From Clostridiaceae bacterium (GTDB taxonomy: Bacteria > Bacillota > Clostridia > Lachnospirales > Lachnospiraceae): a DNA stretch of 64,000 nt. Positions 52,561 through 62,225 of this stretch are shown piece by piece. The DNA is taken from NCBI GenBank assembly GCA_910575435.1, contig CAJTGI010000005.1, positions 124,001 to 188,000 of the forward strand. Reading direction: 5' to 3'. Each line of letters opens with the position of its first letter. The stretch's first letter is position 1. The notes under the pieces were generated by a model that worked only from the letters and a program-made list of their open reading frames with translations, was not told the origin of the DNA and did not search any database. Both the position numbers and the translations under genes were made by a program.

Positions 52561-53724
52561 TTATTTGATTATGCGAACCCTCAGCACGCCATCGACGGCA
52601 GCAATCTTTTCCACCAGTTCCTCCGTGGATGCGGAATCAATGTCAAAGACGCAGTAAGAATAATTCCCCCGGCTCTTATTGGTCATATGGTCGATGTTGA
52701 TTCCCTCGGAAGAAAATACATTGGTAAACTGGGTGAGCATCTTGGGCATATTCTTGTGCGCCACGGTAATTCTCCCCGCCGTGCCGCAAACCCCCGCATC
52801 GCAGTTGGGGTAATTGACGGAATTGACGATATTTCCATTGTCCAGAAATTCTGCCACCTGCTCTGCCGCCATCACGGCGCAGTTCTCCTCGCTCTCCTCG
52901 GTGGAGGCCCCCAAATGGGGCGTTGCGATGACATTTGGCATCTTCACCACCTGGGCATTCGGGAAGTCCGTCACATACTTTGCCACCTTCCCGGACTCCA
53001 GTGCCGCCTTCATGTCCCCATCCTTCACCAGGGCATCTCTGGCAAAGTTCAGGATCACCACGCCATCCTTCATCTTGGCAAGTGCCTCTGCATCAATCAT
53101 CTCTTTGGTGTCATCCGTAAACGGCACATGTATCGTAATATAATCGCACTCCGCATACAGCTCGTCATAACTCTTCAGCACTGTCACATCCCTGTTCATG
53201 GTCAGGGCATTTTTGACAGAGAGATAGGGGTCCACGCCAAAGACCTTCATGCCCATGCGGTTTGCCGCATTGGCCACCAGCACGCCGATGGCTCCCAGGC
53301 CAATCACGCCCAGTTTCTTCCCCTTGATCTCCGTTCCGGCAAAGTTCTTCTTCGCCTTCTCCATAGATTTCCCGATATTCTCATCGTCAGAATTATCCTT
53401 CACCCACTGCATGCCGCCAGCAATATCCCTGGCCGCCAGAAGCATTCCTGCTATCACCATCTCCTTCACGCCATTGGCATTGGCCCCTGGCGTATTGAAT
53501 ACCACGATTCCCTGATCTGCACACTTTTCCAGGGGAATGTTATTGGTGCCGGCACCAGCCCTAGCCACCGCCAGCAGTTTGTCAGACAACTCCATATCGT
53601 GCATGGACGCACTGCGCACCAGAATCGCCTCGGCCTCCTTCGCATCATCCACCTTCTCAAAGTGTTTCGGCAATTCATCCAGTCCCACCTGCGCAATGGG
53701 ATTCAAGCAATTATATTTGAACAT
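52561..53724 (-). CDS. serA: D-3-phosphoglycerate dehydrogenase
   Basis: 387 residues. First step of serine synthesis. NAD-binding GVIGLGAIGVLVANAANRMGMKVFGVDPY, the Arg/Glu/His set of catalytic residues (NFARDALV, ATPHLGASTEESEEN), and a C-terminal ACT domain (NYSYCVFDIDSASTEELVEKIAAVDGV) that probably senses serine. Its ATG overlaps the serC stop by one base (TAATG), so the two are coupled. Confidence 0.95.
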   Translation of the reverse strand: MFKYNCLNPIAQVGLDELPKHFEKVDDAKEAEAILVRSASMHDMELSDKLLAVARAGAGTNNIPLEKCADQGIVVFNTPGANANGVKEMVIAGMLLAARDIAGGMQWVKDNSDDENIGKSMEKAKKNFAGTEIKGKKLGVIGLGAIGVLVANAANRMGMKVFGVDPYLSVKNALTMNRDVTVLKSYDELYAECDYITIHVPFTDDTKEMIDAEALAKMKDGVVILNFARDALVKDGDMKAALESGKVAKYVTDFPNAQVVKMPNVIATPHLGASTEESEENCAVMAAEQVAEFLDNGNIVNSVNYPNCDAGVCGTAGRITVAHKNMPKMLTQFTNVFSSEGINIDHMTNKSRGNYSYCVFDIDSASTEELVEKIAAVDGVLRVRIIK

Positions 53725-54806
53725 TATGCATTCGCCTCCTCAAATTTCTTCATAAACTCAACCAGCTTCTCCACGCCTTCCTTTGGCATGGCATTGTAGA
53801 TGCTGGCTCTCATGCCGCCCACCGTGCGGTGTCCCTTCAAGTTCTCAAATCCGGCAGCCTTGGCTTCCTTCACAAACTTGGCATCCATCTCCTCGTCTCC
53901 AGTGACAAAAGGCACATTCATCAGAGAACGGTCTTTCTCCACTACAGTACCCTTGAAAAGCTTAGAGGAATCCAGATAATCATAGAGAATCTTTGCCTTC
54001 TCCTCATTGTGCTTCTTCATCGCCTCCAGGCCGCCCATCTTCTTCAGCCACTGGAACACCTTGCCGCAGATATAGATGCCGTAAGCCGGCGGAGTATTGT
54101 ACAGGGACTGGGCATCTGCATGGGTTTTATACTGGAGCATGGTAGGTGTTCCCTCCAGCACATCCTCCGTAATCAAATCCTCCCGCATAATCACAATGAC
54201 CACCCCGGCAGGACCGATATTCTTCTGCACGCCGCCATAAATAATGCCATATTTTGATACATCTACCGGCTCAGACAGGAAGCAGGAAGACACATCCGCC
54301 ACCAGAGTCTTGCCCTTGGTATTGGGTAGTTCCTTATATTTCGTGCCATAAATGGTATTGTTCTCACAGATATACACATAATCTGCATCCTCAGAAATCG
54401 GCAAATCTGAGCAGTCTGGAATGTAAGAGAATGTCTGATCCTCGGAAGAGGCAATCTTATTTGCCTTTCCGTACTTGGAAGCCTCCTGCCATGCCTTCTT
54501 TGCCCACTGGCCCGTGACGATGTAGTCAGCCACCTTATTTTTCATCAGATTCATGGGAATCATGGCAAACTGCTGGGATGCGCCGCCCTGGAGGAACATC
54601 ACCTTGTAATTGTCAGGAATGTTCATCAGATCCCTCAGATCCTGCTCCGCCGTCTTGATTATATCATCAAAGGCCTTGGAGCGATGGCTCATCTCCATCA
54701 CCGACATGCCGGTTCCCTTGTAGTCCAACATCTCCTCTGCCGCTTCCTTTAAAACTTCTTCCGGTAAAACCGCCGGACCGGCTGAAAAATTATATACTCT
54801 TGCCAT
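53724..54806 (-). CDS. serC: phosphoserine aminotransferase
   Basis: 360 residues of class V aminotransferase: FSAGPAVLPEEVLKEAAEEML, MSVMEMSHRSKAFDDII, LQGGASQQFAMIPMNLM, and the PLP lysine in IIYGGVQKNIGPAGVVIVI. Second step of serine synthesis. Directly upstream of serA and only 24 bases behind ilvB, so the run continues from the branched-chain genes. Confidence 0.95.
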   Translation of the reverse strand: MARVYNFSAGPAVLPEEVLKEAAEEMLDYKGTGMSVMEMSHRSKAFDDIIKTAEQDLRDLMNIPDNYKVMFLQGGASQQFAMIPMNLMKNKVADYIVTGQWAKKAWQEASKYGKANKIASSEDQTFSYIPDCSDLPISEDADYVYICENNTIYGTKYKELPNTKGKTLVADVSSCFLSEPVDVSKYGIIYGGVQKNIGPAGVVIVIMREDLITEDVLEGTPTMLQYKTHADAQSLYNTPPAYGIYICGKVFQWLKKMGGLEAMKKHNEEKAKILYDYLDSSKLFKGTVVEKDRSLMNVPFVTGDEEMDAKFVKEAKAAGFENLKGHRTVGGMRASIYNAMPKEGVEKLVEFMKKFEEANA

Positions 54807-54830
54807 TTTTCAAATGCCTCCTTCTGTATG

Positions 54831-56519
54831 TTATGCTTCACTAACTAATATGTCTTTCCCATCAAAACAGTCCTCCAAGTCCTTTCCCGGCGCAATCATG
54901 GGAAAGACCTTGTCGTCGCTCTCGATGAGAAACTCTATCAATGCAGGTTTCCCTGAATCAATGGCTTCCTTAAGCGCCGGCTCCACTTCCTCTTTCTTCG
55001 TGACCCGAAAGGCCCTCACACCCATGGCCTCCGCCAGCTTCACGTAATCCACCTGGTCATTCAGCACCGTGTGGGAATACCTCTTCCCGTAGAACAGCGT
55101 CTGCCACTGGCGGACCATTCCCAGCACATGGTTGTTAAACACCATCTCTATAATGGGGATGTCATGCCTGCTGGCAGTGGCCAGCTCATTCATATTCATG
55201 CGGAAGCAACCGTCCCCGGCAATATTCACCACCGTCTTCTCCGGCTGGCCCATCTTGGCTCCCAGAGAAGCCCCCAGCCCGTAGCCCATGGTGCCCAATC
55301 CCCCGGAAGTAATCAGGGTGCGGGGCTTCTGGTAATGGAAATACTGGGCAGCCCACATCTGGTGCTGTCCCACCTCCGTGCATACCACCGCATCTCCCCC
55401 GGTGACCCTTTCCAAAGTTTCCATGATGTAGGGGCCAGTCAACCCGCTCTCATCATAGGTCATGGGCAGGGCATCCTTTCTTGCCATCACCTTATCCATC
55501 CATTCCTTGTGGTACATCTGCTCCATCTTGCCAAGGAAACGCTTCAGCACGCATTTCACATCGCCTATGATATGGTAATCCACCAGAACATTCTTGTTAA
55601 TTTCCGCCTCATCTACATCTATATGTATAATGACTGCATTTTTTGCAAAAAGATCCGGCTTTCCTGTCACCACCCTGTCAGAAAATCTGGCCCCTATTAC
55701 GACAAGCATGTCGCACTCCGCCACGCTCAGGTTGGAAGTCTTGGTTCCGTGCATGCCAAGCATCCCCACATAGCGGCTATGGTTTCCAGGGAACGCCCCC
55801 TTTCCCATCAGGGTATCACACACCGGGGCATCCACCTTCTCCGCAAAGTCCATCAGTTCCTCCGACGCACCGGAAAGCACCGCGCCGCCTCCCACGAAGA
55901 TCATAGGCTTCTTCGCCTTGCGGAGCAGCCTTGCCACTTCTTCAATGACAGCATCGTCAATCTGCTCCTGACTTCTCTCAATGGTCTCTGGCACCTGGCG
56001 CTGATACTCCGCCTGATCCGCCGTGGCATTTTTCGCAATATCCACCAGCACCGGCCCCGGCCTGCCCGTCTGGGCAATGCGGAAGGCCCGGCGCAGGGTA
56101 TCAGCCAGATCGCTCACATCCTTTACCAGGAAGCTATACTTGGTAATGGGCATGGCCACTCCCGCAATATCAATCTCCTGAAAGGAATCCTTCCCAAGAA
56201 GGGCAGTGCCCACATTGCAGGTAATGGCAACCATAGGCACGGAATCCATGTAAGCCGTGGCAATTCCCGTAACCAGGTTCGTCGCCCCCGGTCCGCTGGT
56301 GGCCATGCACACTCCCACCTTTCCCGTGGCCCTGGCATAGCCGTCCGCCGCATGGGCAGCCCCCTGCTCATGGGAGGTAAGGATATGGGCAATCTCCTCC
56401 TGATGCCGATACAATTCATCATAAATATTCAGAATCGCACCGCCCGGATAGCCAAATACCGTATCTACTCCCTGCTCTTTCAAGCACTCGATTACAATTT
56501 CTGAACCTGTCAGCTGCAT
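54831..56519 (-). CDS. ilvB: acetolactate synthase, large (catalytic) subunit
   Basis: 562 residues, a ThDP enzyme. GYPGGAILNIYDELY and the catalytic glutamate in SHEQGAAHAADGYARATG; FAD region near ARFSDRVVTG; ThDP motif GDGCFRMNMNELATASRHDIPI with the NN at MVFNNHVLG. First shared step for valine, leucine and isoleucine. No small regulatory subunit (ilvN/ilvH) lies next to it, so feedback inhibition would need one encoded elsewhere. Confidence 0.95.
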   Translation of the reverse strand: MQLTGSEIVIECLKEQGVDTVFGYPGGAILNIYDELYRHQEEIAHILTSHEQGAAHAADGYARATGKVGVCMATSGPGATNLVTGIATAYMDSVPMVAITCNVGTALLGKDSFQEIDIAGVAMPITKYSFLVKDVSDLADTLRRAFRIAQTGRPGPVLVDIAKNATADQAEYQRQVPETIERSQEQIDDAVIEEVARLLRKAKKPMIFVGGGAVLSGASEELMDFAEKVDAPVCDTLMGKGAFPGNHSRYVGMLGMHGTKTSNLSVAECDMLVVIGARFSDRVVTGKPDLFAKNAVIIHIDVDEAEINKNVLVDYHIIGDVKCVLKRFLGKMEQMYHKEWMDKVMARKDALPMTYDESGLTGPYIMETLERVTGGDAVVCTEVGQHQMWAAQYFHYQKPRTLITSGGLGTMGYGLGASLGAKMGQPEKTVVNIAGDGCFRMNMNELATASRHDIPIIEMVFNNHVLGMVRQWQTLFYGKRYSHTVLNDQVDYVKLAEAMGVRAFRVTKKEEVEPALKEAIDSGKPALIEFLIESDDKVFPMIAPGKDLEDCFDGKDILVSEA

Positions 56520-56532
56520 ATTTTCAACTCCT

Positions 56533-58197
56533 TTATATGATCTCTAGAACCGCTCCCCTGTCTGCGGAAGTCACCATCTTGGCGTACCGTGCCAGATAGC
56601 CGGTCTGGATCTTTGGCTCCCTGGGCTGCCATTTCGCCCTGCGCTCCGCAAGCACTTCGTCAGACACCTTCACATTGATGGTATTAGCGGGAATGTCAAT
56701 GGCAATGACATCCCCCTCCTCGATCAGGCCGATAGGCCCGCCAGCTGCCGCCTCGGGGGACACATGGCCGATGGAGGCTCCCCTGGAGGCGCCGGAAAAA
56801 CGTCCGTCCGTAATCAAGGCCACGCTGGAGCCAAGCCCCATGCCCGCAATGGCGGAGGTGGGATTTAGCATCTCCCGCATGCCTGGGCCTCCCTTTGGCC
56901 CCTCGTAGCGAATCACCACCACGTCTCCCGCCACGATCTTGCCGCCCTTGATAGCGGCGATGGCATCCTCCTCGCAGTCAAAGACTCTGGCCGGACCCTC
57001 ATGCACCAGCATCTCAGGCACCACGGCGGAACGCTTTACCACGCAGCTGTCCGGGGCAATATTTCCCCGAAGCACGGCAATGCCACCCTTCTCGCTGTAA
57101 GGATTATCCAGGGGACGGATAATCTCCGGATTGCGGTTCGCCGCCCCGGAAATATTCTCCTTTACCGTCTTTCCCGTGGCCGTAATCAGATCCGTGTGCA
57201 AAAGCCCCTTCTCCATCAGCTCATTCATCACCGCATAGATGCCCCCAGCCTCGTTCAGTTCCTCCATATAGTGATGCCCTGCCGGTGCCAGATGGCAAAG
57301 GTTCGGCGTGCGCTCGCTAATCTCATTGGCGATATCCAGATTAATCTCCACGCCAGCCTCATGGGCAATCGCCGGGAGATGAAGCATAGTGTTTGTAGAG
57401 CAGCCCAGCGCCATATCCACTGTCAGCGCATTCTCAAATGCCTCCTTCGTCAGGATATCCCTGGGACGGATATTCTTCTCCAGAAGTTCCATCACCTTCA
57501 TGCCCGCATGCTTCGCCAGCTGAATCCTCTGGGAGTATACCGCAGGAATCGTTCCATTTCCCTGCAGCCCCATGCCGATGGCTTCCGTCAGGCAGTTCAT
57601 GCTGTTTGCCGTATACATGCCTGAGCAGGAACCACAGGTAGGACAGGCATTGCACACATAGTCATCCACATCCTCCGCTGTCATCTTGCCCGCCGCATGG
57701 GCACCCACCGCCTCGAACATGGAGGACAGGGAAGTCTTCTGCCCCTTCACATGCCCGGCAAGCATAGGCCCGCCGCTGACAAAGACCGTGGGAATATTCA
57801 TCCTTGCCGCCGCCATCAAAAGTCCCGGCACATTCTTATCGCAGTTTGGCACCATCACCAGGGCGTCAAACTGGTGCGCCGTAGCCATGCACTCCGTGGA
57901 ATCCGCAATCAGATCCCTGGTCACCAGGGAATACTTCATCCCCACATGCCCCATGGCAATGCCGTCGCACACGGCGATGGCCGGAAAGACGATGGGCGTT
58001 CCCCCCGCCATGGCAACTCCGGTCTTCACCGCCTCCACGATCTTATCTATATTCATATGCCCTGGCACGATCTCATTGTGAGAACTCACGATACCCACCA
58101 GCGGCCTCTCAAGCTCTTCCTCCGTCATGCCCAGCGCATTAAATAGCGAGCGCTGGGGAGCCGTCTGCATTCCCTTTGTCACTGCATCACTTCTCAT
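56533..58197 (-). CDS. ilvD: dihydroxy-acid dehydratase
   Basis: 554 residues from the ATG at 58197 (GGAGGGAG ahead), dropping 12 residues of the longest frame. Fe-S cysteines lie in NCDKNVPG and [16 protein letters not shown]; the substrate-binding [16 protein letters not shown] is typical. Third step of branched-chain amino acid synthesis. Overlap or short spacing with ilvB (13 bases) and leuB (16 bases) shows a single transcript. Confidence 0.96.
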   Translation of the reverse strand: MRSDAVTKGMQTAPQRSLFNALGMTEEELERPLVGIVSSHNEIVPGHMNIDKIVEAVKTGVAMAGGTPIVFPAIAVCDGIAMGHVGMKYSLVTRDLIADSTECMATAHQFDALVMVPNCDKNVPGLLMAAARMNIPTVFVSGGPMLAGHVKGQKTSLSSMFEAVGAHAAGKMTAEDVDDYVCNACPTCGSCSGMYTANSMNCLTEAIGMGLQGNGTIPAVYSQRIQLAKHAGMKVMELLEKNIRPRDILTKEAFENALTVDMALGCSTNTMLHLPAIAHEAGVEINLDIANEISERTPNLCHLAPAGHHYMEELNEAGGIYAVMNELMEKGLLHTDLITATGKTVKENISGAANRNPEIIRPLDNPYSEKGGIAVLRGNIAPDSCVVKRSAVVPEMLVHEGPARVFDCEEDAIAAIKGGKIVAGDVVVIRYEGPKGGPGMREMLNPTSAIAGMGLGSSVALITDGRFSGASRGASIGHVSPEAAAGGPIGLIEEGDVIAIDIPANTINVKVSDEVLAERRAKWQPREPKIQTGYLARYAKMVTSADRGAVLEII

Positions 58198-58213
58198 ATT
58201 TCTCCCTCCATTT

Positions 58214-59299
58214 CTATCTAATATGCCCCGCAATCAGATCTCCCATCTGAGCCGTTCCCACCTGGGTCTTGCCCTCGGACATAATGTCCACGGTGCGGTA
58301 GCCATCCTTCAGCACCTGCTTCACCGCATCCTCCACCGCGTCCGCCTCCTCCAGAAGCCCGAAGGAATAGCGAAGCATCATCGCCGCCGACAGAATCGTA
58401 GCGATGGGATTGGCCTTGTCCTGGCCCGCAATATCCGGCGCAGAGCCGTGGCTAGGCTCATACATGCCGAAAGAACCCTCTCCCAGGCTGGCGGAGGACA
58501 GCATCCCCAAAGATCCCGTCACCATGCTGGCCTCGTCAGACAGAATATCCCCGAACATATTCTCCGTCAGAATCACGTCAAACTGCTTGGGATCCCTCAC
58601 AATCTGCATGGCACAATTATCCACCAGCATATTGGTAAGTTCTACCTCGGGATAATCCTTGGCCACCTCTGCCACCACCTTGCTCCAGAGGCGGGAGGAA
58701 TCCAGCACATTGGCCTTATCCACGCTGCACACCTTCTTCCGCCTCTTCATGGCAATCTCGAAAGCCTGCACCGCAATCCGCCGAATCTCCCTCTCGTCAT
58801 ATTTCAGGGTATCCACCGCCGTCATAACCCCGTCGATCTCTTTCGTATACCGCTCGCCAAAGTACAGACCGCCAGTCAATTCCCTGGCAAAGATAAAGTC
58901 AAAGCCGCCCTCCACGATCTCATCCTTCAGGGGACAAGCCCTGCTCAGTTCCTCAAATAGAATGGCAGGACGGAGATTGCAGAACAATCCCAAGCCCTTG
59001 CGAATCTTTAAGAGTCCCGCCTCCGGCCTCTTGTCCGGGGGAAGCTCATACCAGCTGTCCACCCCCACTCTGCCTCCCACGGCACCCAGCAGGATAGAAT
59101 CGCTCTTTCCCGCCCGCTCCAATGTCTCGTCCGTCAAAGGCTCGCCGTATGCGTCGATGGAGCAGCCCCCCATCAGCAATTCCTCATAGGCAAAACTGTG
59201 GCCAAATCTGCTTCCCACCGCTTCCAATACCTTCTTCGCCTCTCTCACAATCTCCGGCCCGATACCGTCACCGGAGATGGATGCAATCTTATAATCCAT
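58214..59299 (-). CDS. leuB: 3-isopropylmalate dehydrogenase
   Basis: 361 residues from the ATG at 59299 (GGAGAAGG ahead). [21 protein letters not shown] at the N-terminus, ITSRTE-like region with metal-binding Asp residues in [11 protein letters not shown] and [19 protein letters not shown], and [20 protein letters not shown]. Third step of leucine synthesis. First gene of leuB-ilvD-ilvB-serC-serA; leuA and leuCD are not in the window. Confidence 0.96.
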   Translation of the reverse strand: MDYKIASISGDGIGPEIVREAKKVLEAVGSRFGHSFAYEELLMGGCSIDAYGEPLTDETLERAGKSDSILLGAVGGRVGVDSWYELPPDKRPEAGLLKIRKGLGLFCNLRPAILFEELSRACPLKDEIVEGGFDFIFARELTGGLYFGERYTKEIDGVMTAVDTLKYDEREIRRIAVQAFEIAMKRRKKVCSVDKANVLDSSRLWSKVVAEVAKDYPEVELTNMLVDNCAMQIVRDPKQFDVILTENMFGDILSDEASMVTGSLGMLSSASLGEGSFGMYEPSHGSAPDIAGQDKANPIATILSAAMMLRYSFGLLEEADAVEDAVKQVLKDGYRTVDIMSEGKTQVGTAQMGDLIAGHIR

Positions 59300-59346
59300 A
59301 TGCCTTCTCCATTTCATCTTTTCATATTAAAACCTATTAAACCTAT

Positions 59347-59375
59347 ATTTTATACATTCTAAACCATCATGTCAA
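59347..59375 (-). promoter_or_regulatory. promoter of the leuB-ilvD-ilvB-serC-serA run
   Basis: TTGACA (59370-59375), 17-base spacer, TAAAAT (59347-59352) on the minus strand, about 45 bases from the leuB start. The leader is too short for a T-box or a leader-peptide attenuator. Confidence 0.75.
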
Positions 59376-59404
59376 GTTGTCAGATCTCATCACTATGTTT
59401 GTAT

Positions 59405-60229
59405 TTAGACCAGCACCTTTGCCAGGAACTCCTTCAGCCGAGGATTCTTGGGATTGCCAAAAAATTCCTCCGGCGGCGCCTCCTCCAGAATCTTCCCCTC
59501 GTCGATAAAGATCACCCGATTGGCCACCTCCTTGGCAAATCCCATCTCATGGGTGACGATGACCATGGTCATCCCCTCTTCCGCCAGAGACTTCATCAGT
59601 TCCAGCACCTCCCCCACCATCTCCGGGTCCAGGGCGCTGGTAGGCTCGTCAAAGAGAATCACGTCAGGGTTCATTGCCAGGGAGCGGACAATGGCCACCC
59701 GCTGCTTCTGCCCGCCGGACAGGGTGGAGGGGTACACATCCGCCTTGTCCTCCAAGCCGATGCGCCCCAGCAGCTCCATGGCCTGCCCCCTGGCCTGCTC
59801 CCGAATCCGCTTCTTGCTGGTGATCTGATAGGGCTTTACCTCCTCCTTGCGGAATAGGTTCGTCAATGACAGGAAGAAATTCTTCCTCTTTTTCTTTCTC
59901 ATTTCCTTGCGCTTGACATACACTGGCGCCAGCATGATGTTCTCTACCACCGTCTTATTGTTGAATAAGTTGAAATGCTGGAACACCATGCCCATGTGCT
60001 GGCGGTGCACATTGATATTCACGCTGGGGTCTGCAATGTCCGCATCCCGGAAGATAATCTGTCCACCGGTGGGATCCTCCATGCAGTTCAGACAGCGCAG
60101 GAAGGTACTTTTGCCAGAGCCGGAAGGGCCGATGACTACCACGATATCCCCCTTTTTTACTGACAGGCTGATGCCCCGCAGAACCTTATGATCGCCGAAA
60201 TGCTTTTCCAAATTAATTACGTCTATCAC
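59405..60229 (-). CDS. polar amino acid ABC transporter ATPase
   Basis: 274 residues. Walker [10 protein letters not shown] (34-42), Q-loop Gln84, signature LSGGQ (170-174), Walker B ILFDEP (191-196), H-loop VTHEM. GlnQ/HisP type. It is about 30 residues longer than usual because of a basic insertion at about 108-140 ([17 protein letters not shown] onward) between the Q-loop and the signature. Overlaps the permease gene by 17 bp. Confidence 0.93.
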   Translation of the reverse strand: MIDVINLEKHFGDHKVLRGISLSVKKGDIVVVIGPSGSGKSTFLRCLNCMEDPTGGQIIFRDADIADPSVNINVHRQHMGMVFQHFNLFNNKTVVENIMLAPVYVKRKEMRKKKRKNFFLSLTNLFRKEEVKPYQITSKKRIREQARGQAMELLGRIGLEDKADVYPSTLSGGQKQRVAIVRSLAMNPDVILFDEPTSALDPEMVGEVLELMKSLAEEGMTMVIVTHEMGFAKEVANRVIFIDEGKILEEAPPEEFFGNPKNPRLKEFLAKVLV

Positions 60230-60923
60230 TTTTTCTCAGGCTCCTTTCCATCAACTTAATTCCCAGGCTGATTGCCATGACGATCACGATATAGATCACT
60301 GCCATGACCAGATAAGGAACCATGAACTCGTAACTGTTGCTCCCGATATAGTTAAAGGCCACGTACAGATCCGCCGCCCCCACGAAGCTTACCACCGATG
60401 TCTCCTTGATCAGGGCGATAAACTCATTTCCCAGAGTGGGGAGGATATTCTTAATCGCCTGGGGAATCACGATTTTTAGCATGGTAGCGGTAAAGCTCAG
60501 GCCCATGGCCCTGCCCGCCTCCATCTGCCCCCCGTCCACGGAAAGGATGCCTCCCCGCATGATCTCAGAGATATAGGCACCGCTGTTCAGCCCAAAGACG
60601 AAAATCGACACCTGCACCCCCGTCTTATGTAGCCCTAGAATGGGAAGCATCACATAATAAAACACCAAAAGCTGCACCACGATGGGCGTCCCCCGGAAAA
60701 ATCCCACGTACACGCTGCAAATGGCGTTTAGTATTCTGGGAAACACCTTGTATTTGGGCACCACCCGCACCGCCGCAATGAGTATTCCAATCAATATGCC
60801 AATCACCAATCCCAGCACTGCGATTACCACCGTATTCTGCAGCCCCTCCACTACCTTCTGGTATCCGTTCTGATGGATGAATATCTCAACGAACTGATCC
60901 CATTTCCGTCCAAAATTATCCAT
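60213..60923 (-). CDS. polar amino acid ABC transporter permease
   Basis: 236 residues from the ATG at 60923 (GAGGAG 5 bases ahead). HisM/GlnP type with five helices and the cytoplasmic coupling loop [28 protein letters not shown]. Works as a homodimer with the ATPase downstream and the lipoprotein upstream. Confidence 0.93.
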   Translation of the reverse strand: MDNFGRKWDQFVEIFIHQNGYQKVVEGLQNTVVIAVLGLVIGILIGILIAAVRVVPKYKVFPRILNAICSVYVGFFRGTPIVVQLLVFYYVMLPILGLHKTGVQVSIFVFGLNSGAYISEIMRGGILSVDGGQMEAGRAMGLSFTATMLKIVIPQAIKNILPTLGNEFIALIKETSVVSFVGAADLYVAFNYIGSNSYEFMVPYLVMAVIYIVIVMAISLGIKLMERSLRKSDRRN

Positions 60924-60993
60924 ATCACTCCTCATTTCCATGCTGTCTATGTATCAAAATTCTACCGGACAGCCCATCATTTCCAATGCAAAA

Positions 60994-61026
60994 GGCAGGT
61001 CCCCATCCCTGCGGACCAGACCTGCC
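60994..61026 (-). terminator. intercistronic hairpin between binding protein and permease
   Basis: GGCAGGTC pairs with GACCTGCC, extended by inner pairing of GGTCC/GGACC; TTTT follows on the minus strand. A partial terminator here would leave more transcript for the binding protein than for the membrane parts. Confidence 0.65.
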
Positions 61027-61057
61027 CCATAAAACCTCACACCTTTTTTATTGCATC

Positions 61058-61120
61058 GTTACTATTCACAGCCGCTCATCCCCTCATGCGATAGACCCGC
61101 TGCCTAGCGGCATCGGTCGT
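61058..61120. repeat. structured dispersed repeat, truncated copy 3
   Basis: Begins with the same GTTACTATTCACAGCCGCTC end and the GATAGACCCGCTGCC block as copies 1 and 2, but stops after 63 bases at CATCGGTCGT. It is bracketed by the 9-bp direct repeat ATCGTTACT at 61055-61063 and 61121-61129, the second of which overlaps the stop codon of the binding-protein gene. Confidence 0.75.
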
Positions 61121-61124
61121 ATCG

Positions 61125-62003
61125 TTACTGCATCTTATTGATTGACTCGGTAATGCATGCCGCAGGGGCAGAGTCGATAATCACATAATCCAAGTTACCA
61201 TTGATTAAATCCTGCACGGCGAGGGAGCCATTCTCATATGCCTTCGTGGTCACCTTGAACCCATCGAATCCCCAATCCTTGTCGCCCTCGCAGTAAAACT
61301 GCCCAGTAGTGCCATTCTGCACGCCAATATTAACGCTGTTGTCTTTCTCATTCAGAATCTTCTCCACGTCAGCCACTTCCTTGCACTTGTCAAATTCCGT
61401 GCTGTCCGCTTTCACGATCAGGCGCTGTGCCGCATTGTAGTATGCATCAGAAAAGTCCACATACTCTTTCCGATCCTCCTTGATGGTAAGTCCCGCCAGG
61501 GCAATATCGCTCTTATGCTGTCCCACGGAGAGGCATACCGCATCAAACTTCATATTCTGAATCACCAGCTCCTTGCCCAGCTTCTTCGCAAGACCTGCGG
61601 CAATCTCCATGTCAATGCCCAGGTAATTGTCCCCCTTGGTGTACTCAAAAGGCTCGAAAGCAGCATTGGTAGCCACCACCAGCTGATCCTTCCCCTTGTC
61701 CAATTTAGCGGAAGTCACAGGCGTGGGCTCACCATCGCCAAAATATTTGTTGCAGATCTCGTCAAACGTCCCATCATCCTTGATTTCCTTGATATAGTCA
61801 TTAACCGCTTTCAGCAGTTCCGGCTGGTCCTTGTCCACGCCAAAAGCATACTCCTCGTTGGTCAGATCCACGTCAATCACCTTGACGCCCTTTGCTTTCG
61901 CATCGTCCTTCCCCTTCTTGCCCTCATCGCTAGAACCGCCGCAGCCCACCAGCATCGATGCCGCCAGCACAATACTCATTCCCATCGCAAATAATTTTTT
62001 CAT
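61125..62003 (-). CDS. amino acid-binding lipoprotein with permuted domain order
   Basis: 292 residues. Lipobox LVGC with Cys21; a short Ser/Lys/Asp linker; then residues 40-98 (VIDVDLTNEEYAFGVDKDQP, and later DGTFDEICNKYFGDG), which match the usual C-terminal end of an SBP_bac_3 protein; then 107-292, which begins like a normal SBP (QLVVATNAAFEPFEY) and stops right after DYVIIDSAPAACITESIN, where other family members would continue with the segment found here at the N-terminus. This is the pattern of a circular permutation. It delivers amino acids to the permease and ATPase that follow. Confidence 0.92.
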   Translation of the reverse strand: MKKLFAMGMSIVLAASMLVGCGGSSDEGKKGKDDAKAKGVKVIDVDLTNEEYAFGVDKDQPELLKAVNDYIKEIKDDGTFDEICNKYFGDGEPTPVTSAKLDKGKDQLVVATNAAFEPFEYTKGDNYLGIDMEIAAGLAKKLGKELVIQNMKFDAVCLSVGQHKSDIALAGLTIKEDRKEYVDFSDAYYNAAQRLIVKADSTEFDKCKEVADVEKILNEKDNSVNIGVQNGTTGQFYCEGDKDWGFDGFKVTTKAYENGSLAVQDLINGNLDYVIIDSAPAACITESINKMQ

Positions 62004-62225
62004 GTCATCCTCCTAAATCATACTCAAAAGTATATTTTACGCTTGCAATACGCCAGCTATGCTGACATAAACACTAAATGAAGAACGCTGGTTCTGCATT
62101 CTTCCTATGTGTAATCTTAGAAGTTCTTAGTCAGCATTTTTTTGCCGGCTTAGAACTTTCTTTACACAATTTTCTTGCTCCAATTTATCATTCTACCATA
62201 GCCCATCATGATTTGCAACTTTTCT

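Noticed and set aside
59300-59404. T-box or leader-peptide attenuator ahead of leuB
   Set aside because: Only about 105 bases separate leuB from the transporter gene and a consensus promoter lies within them, leaving a leader of about 45 bases.
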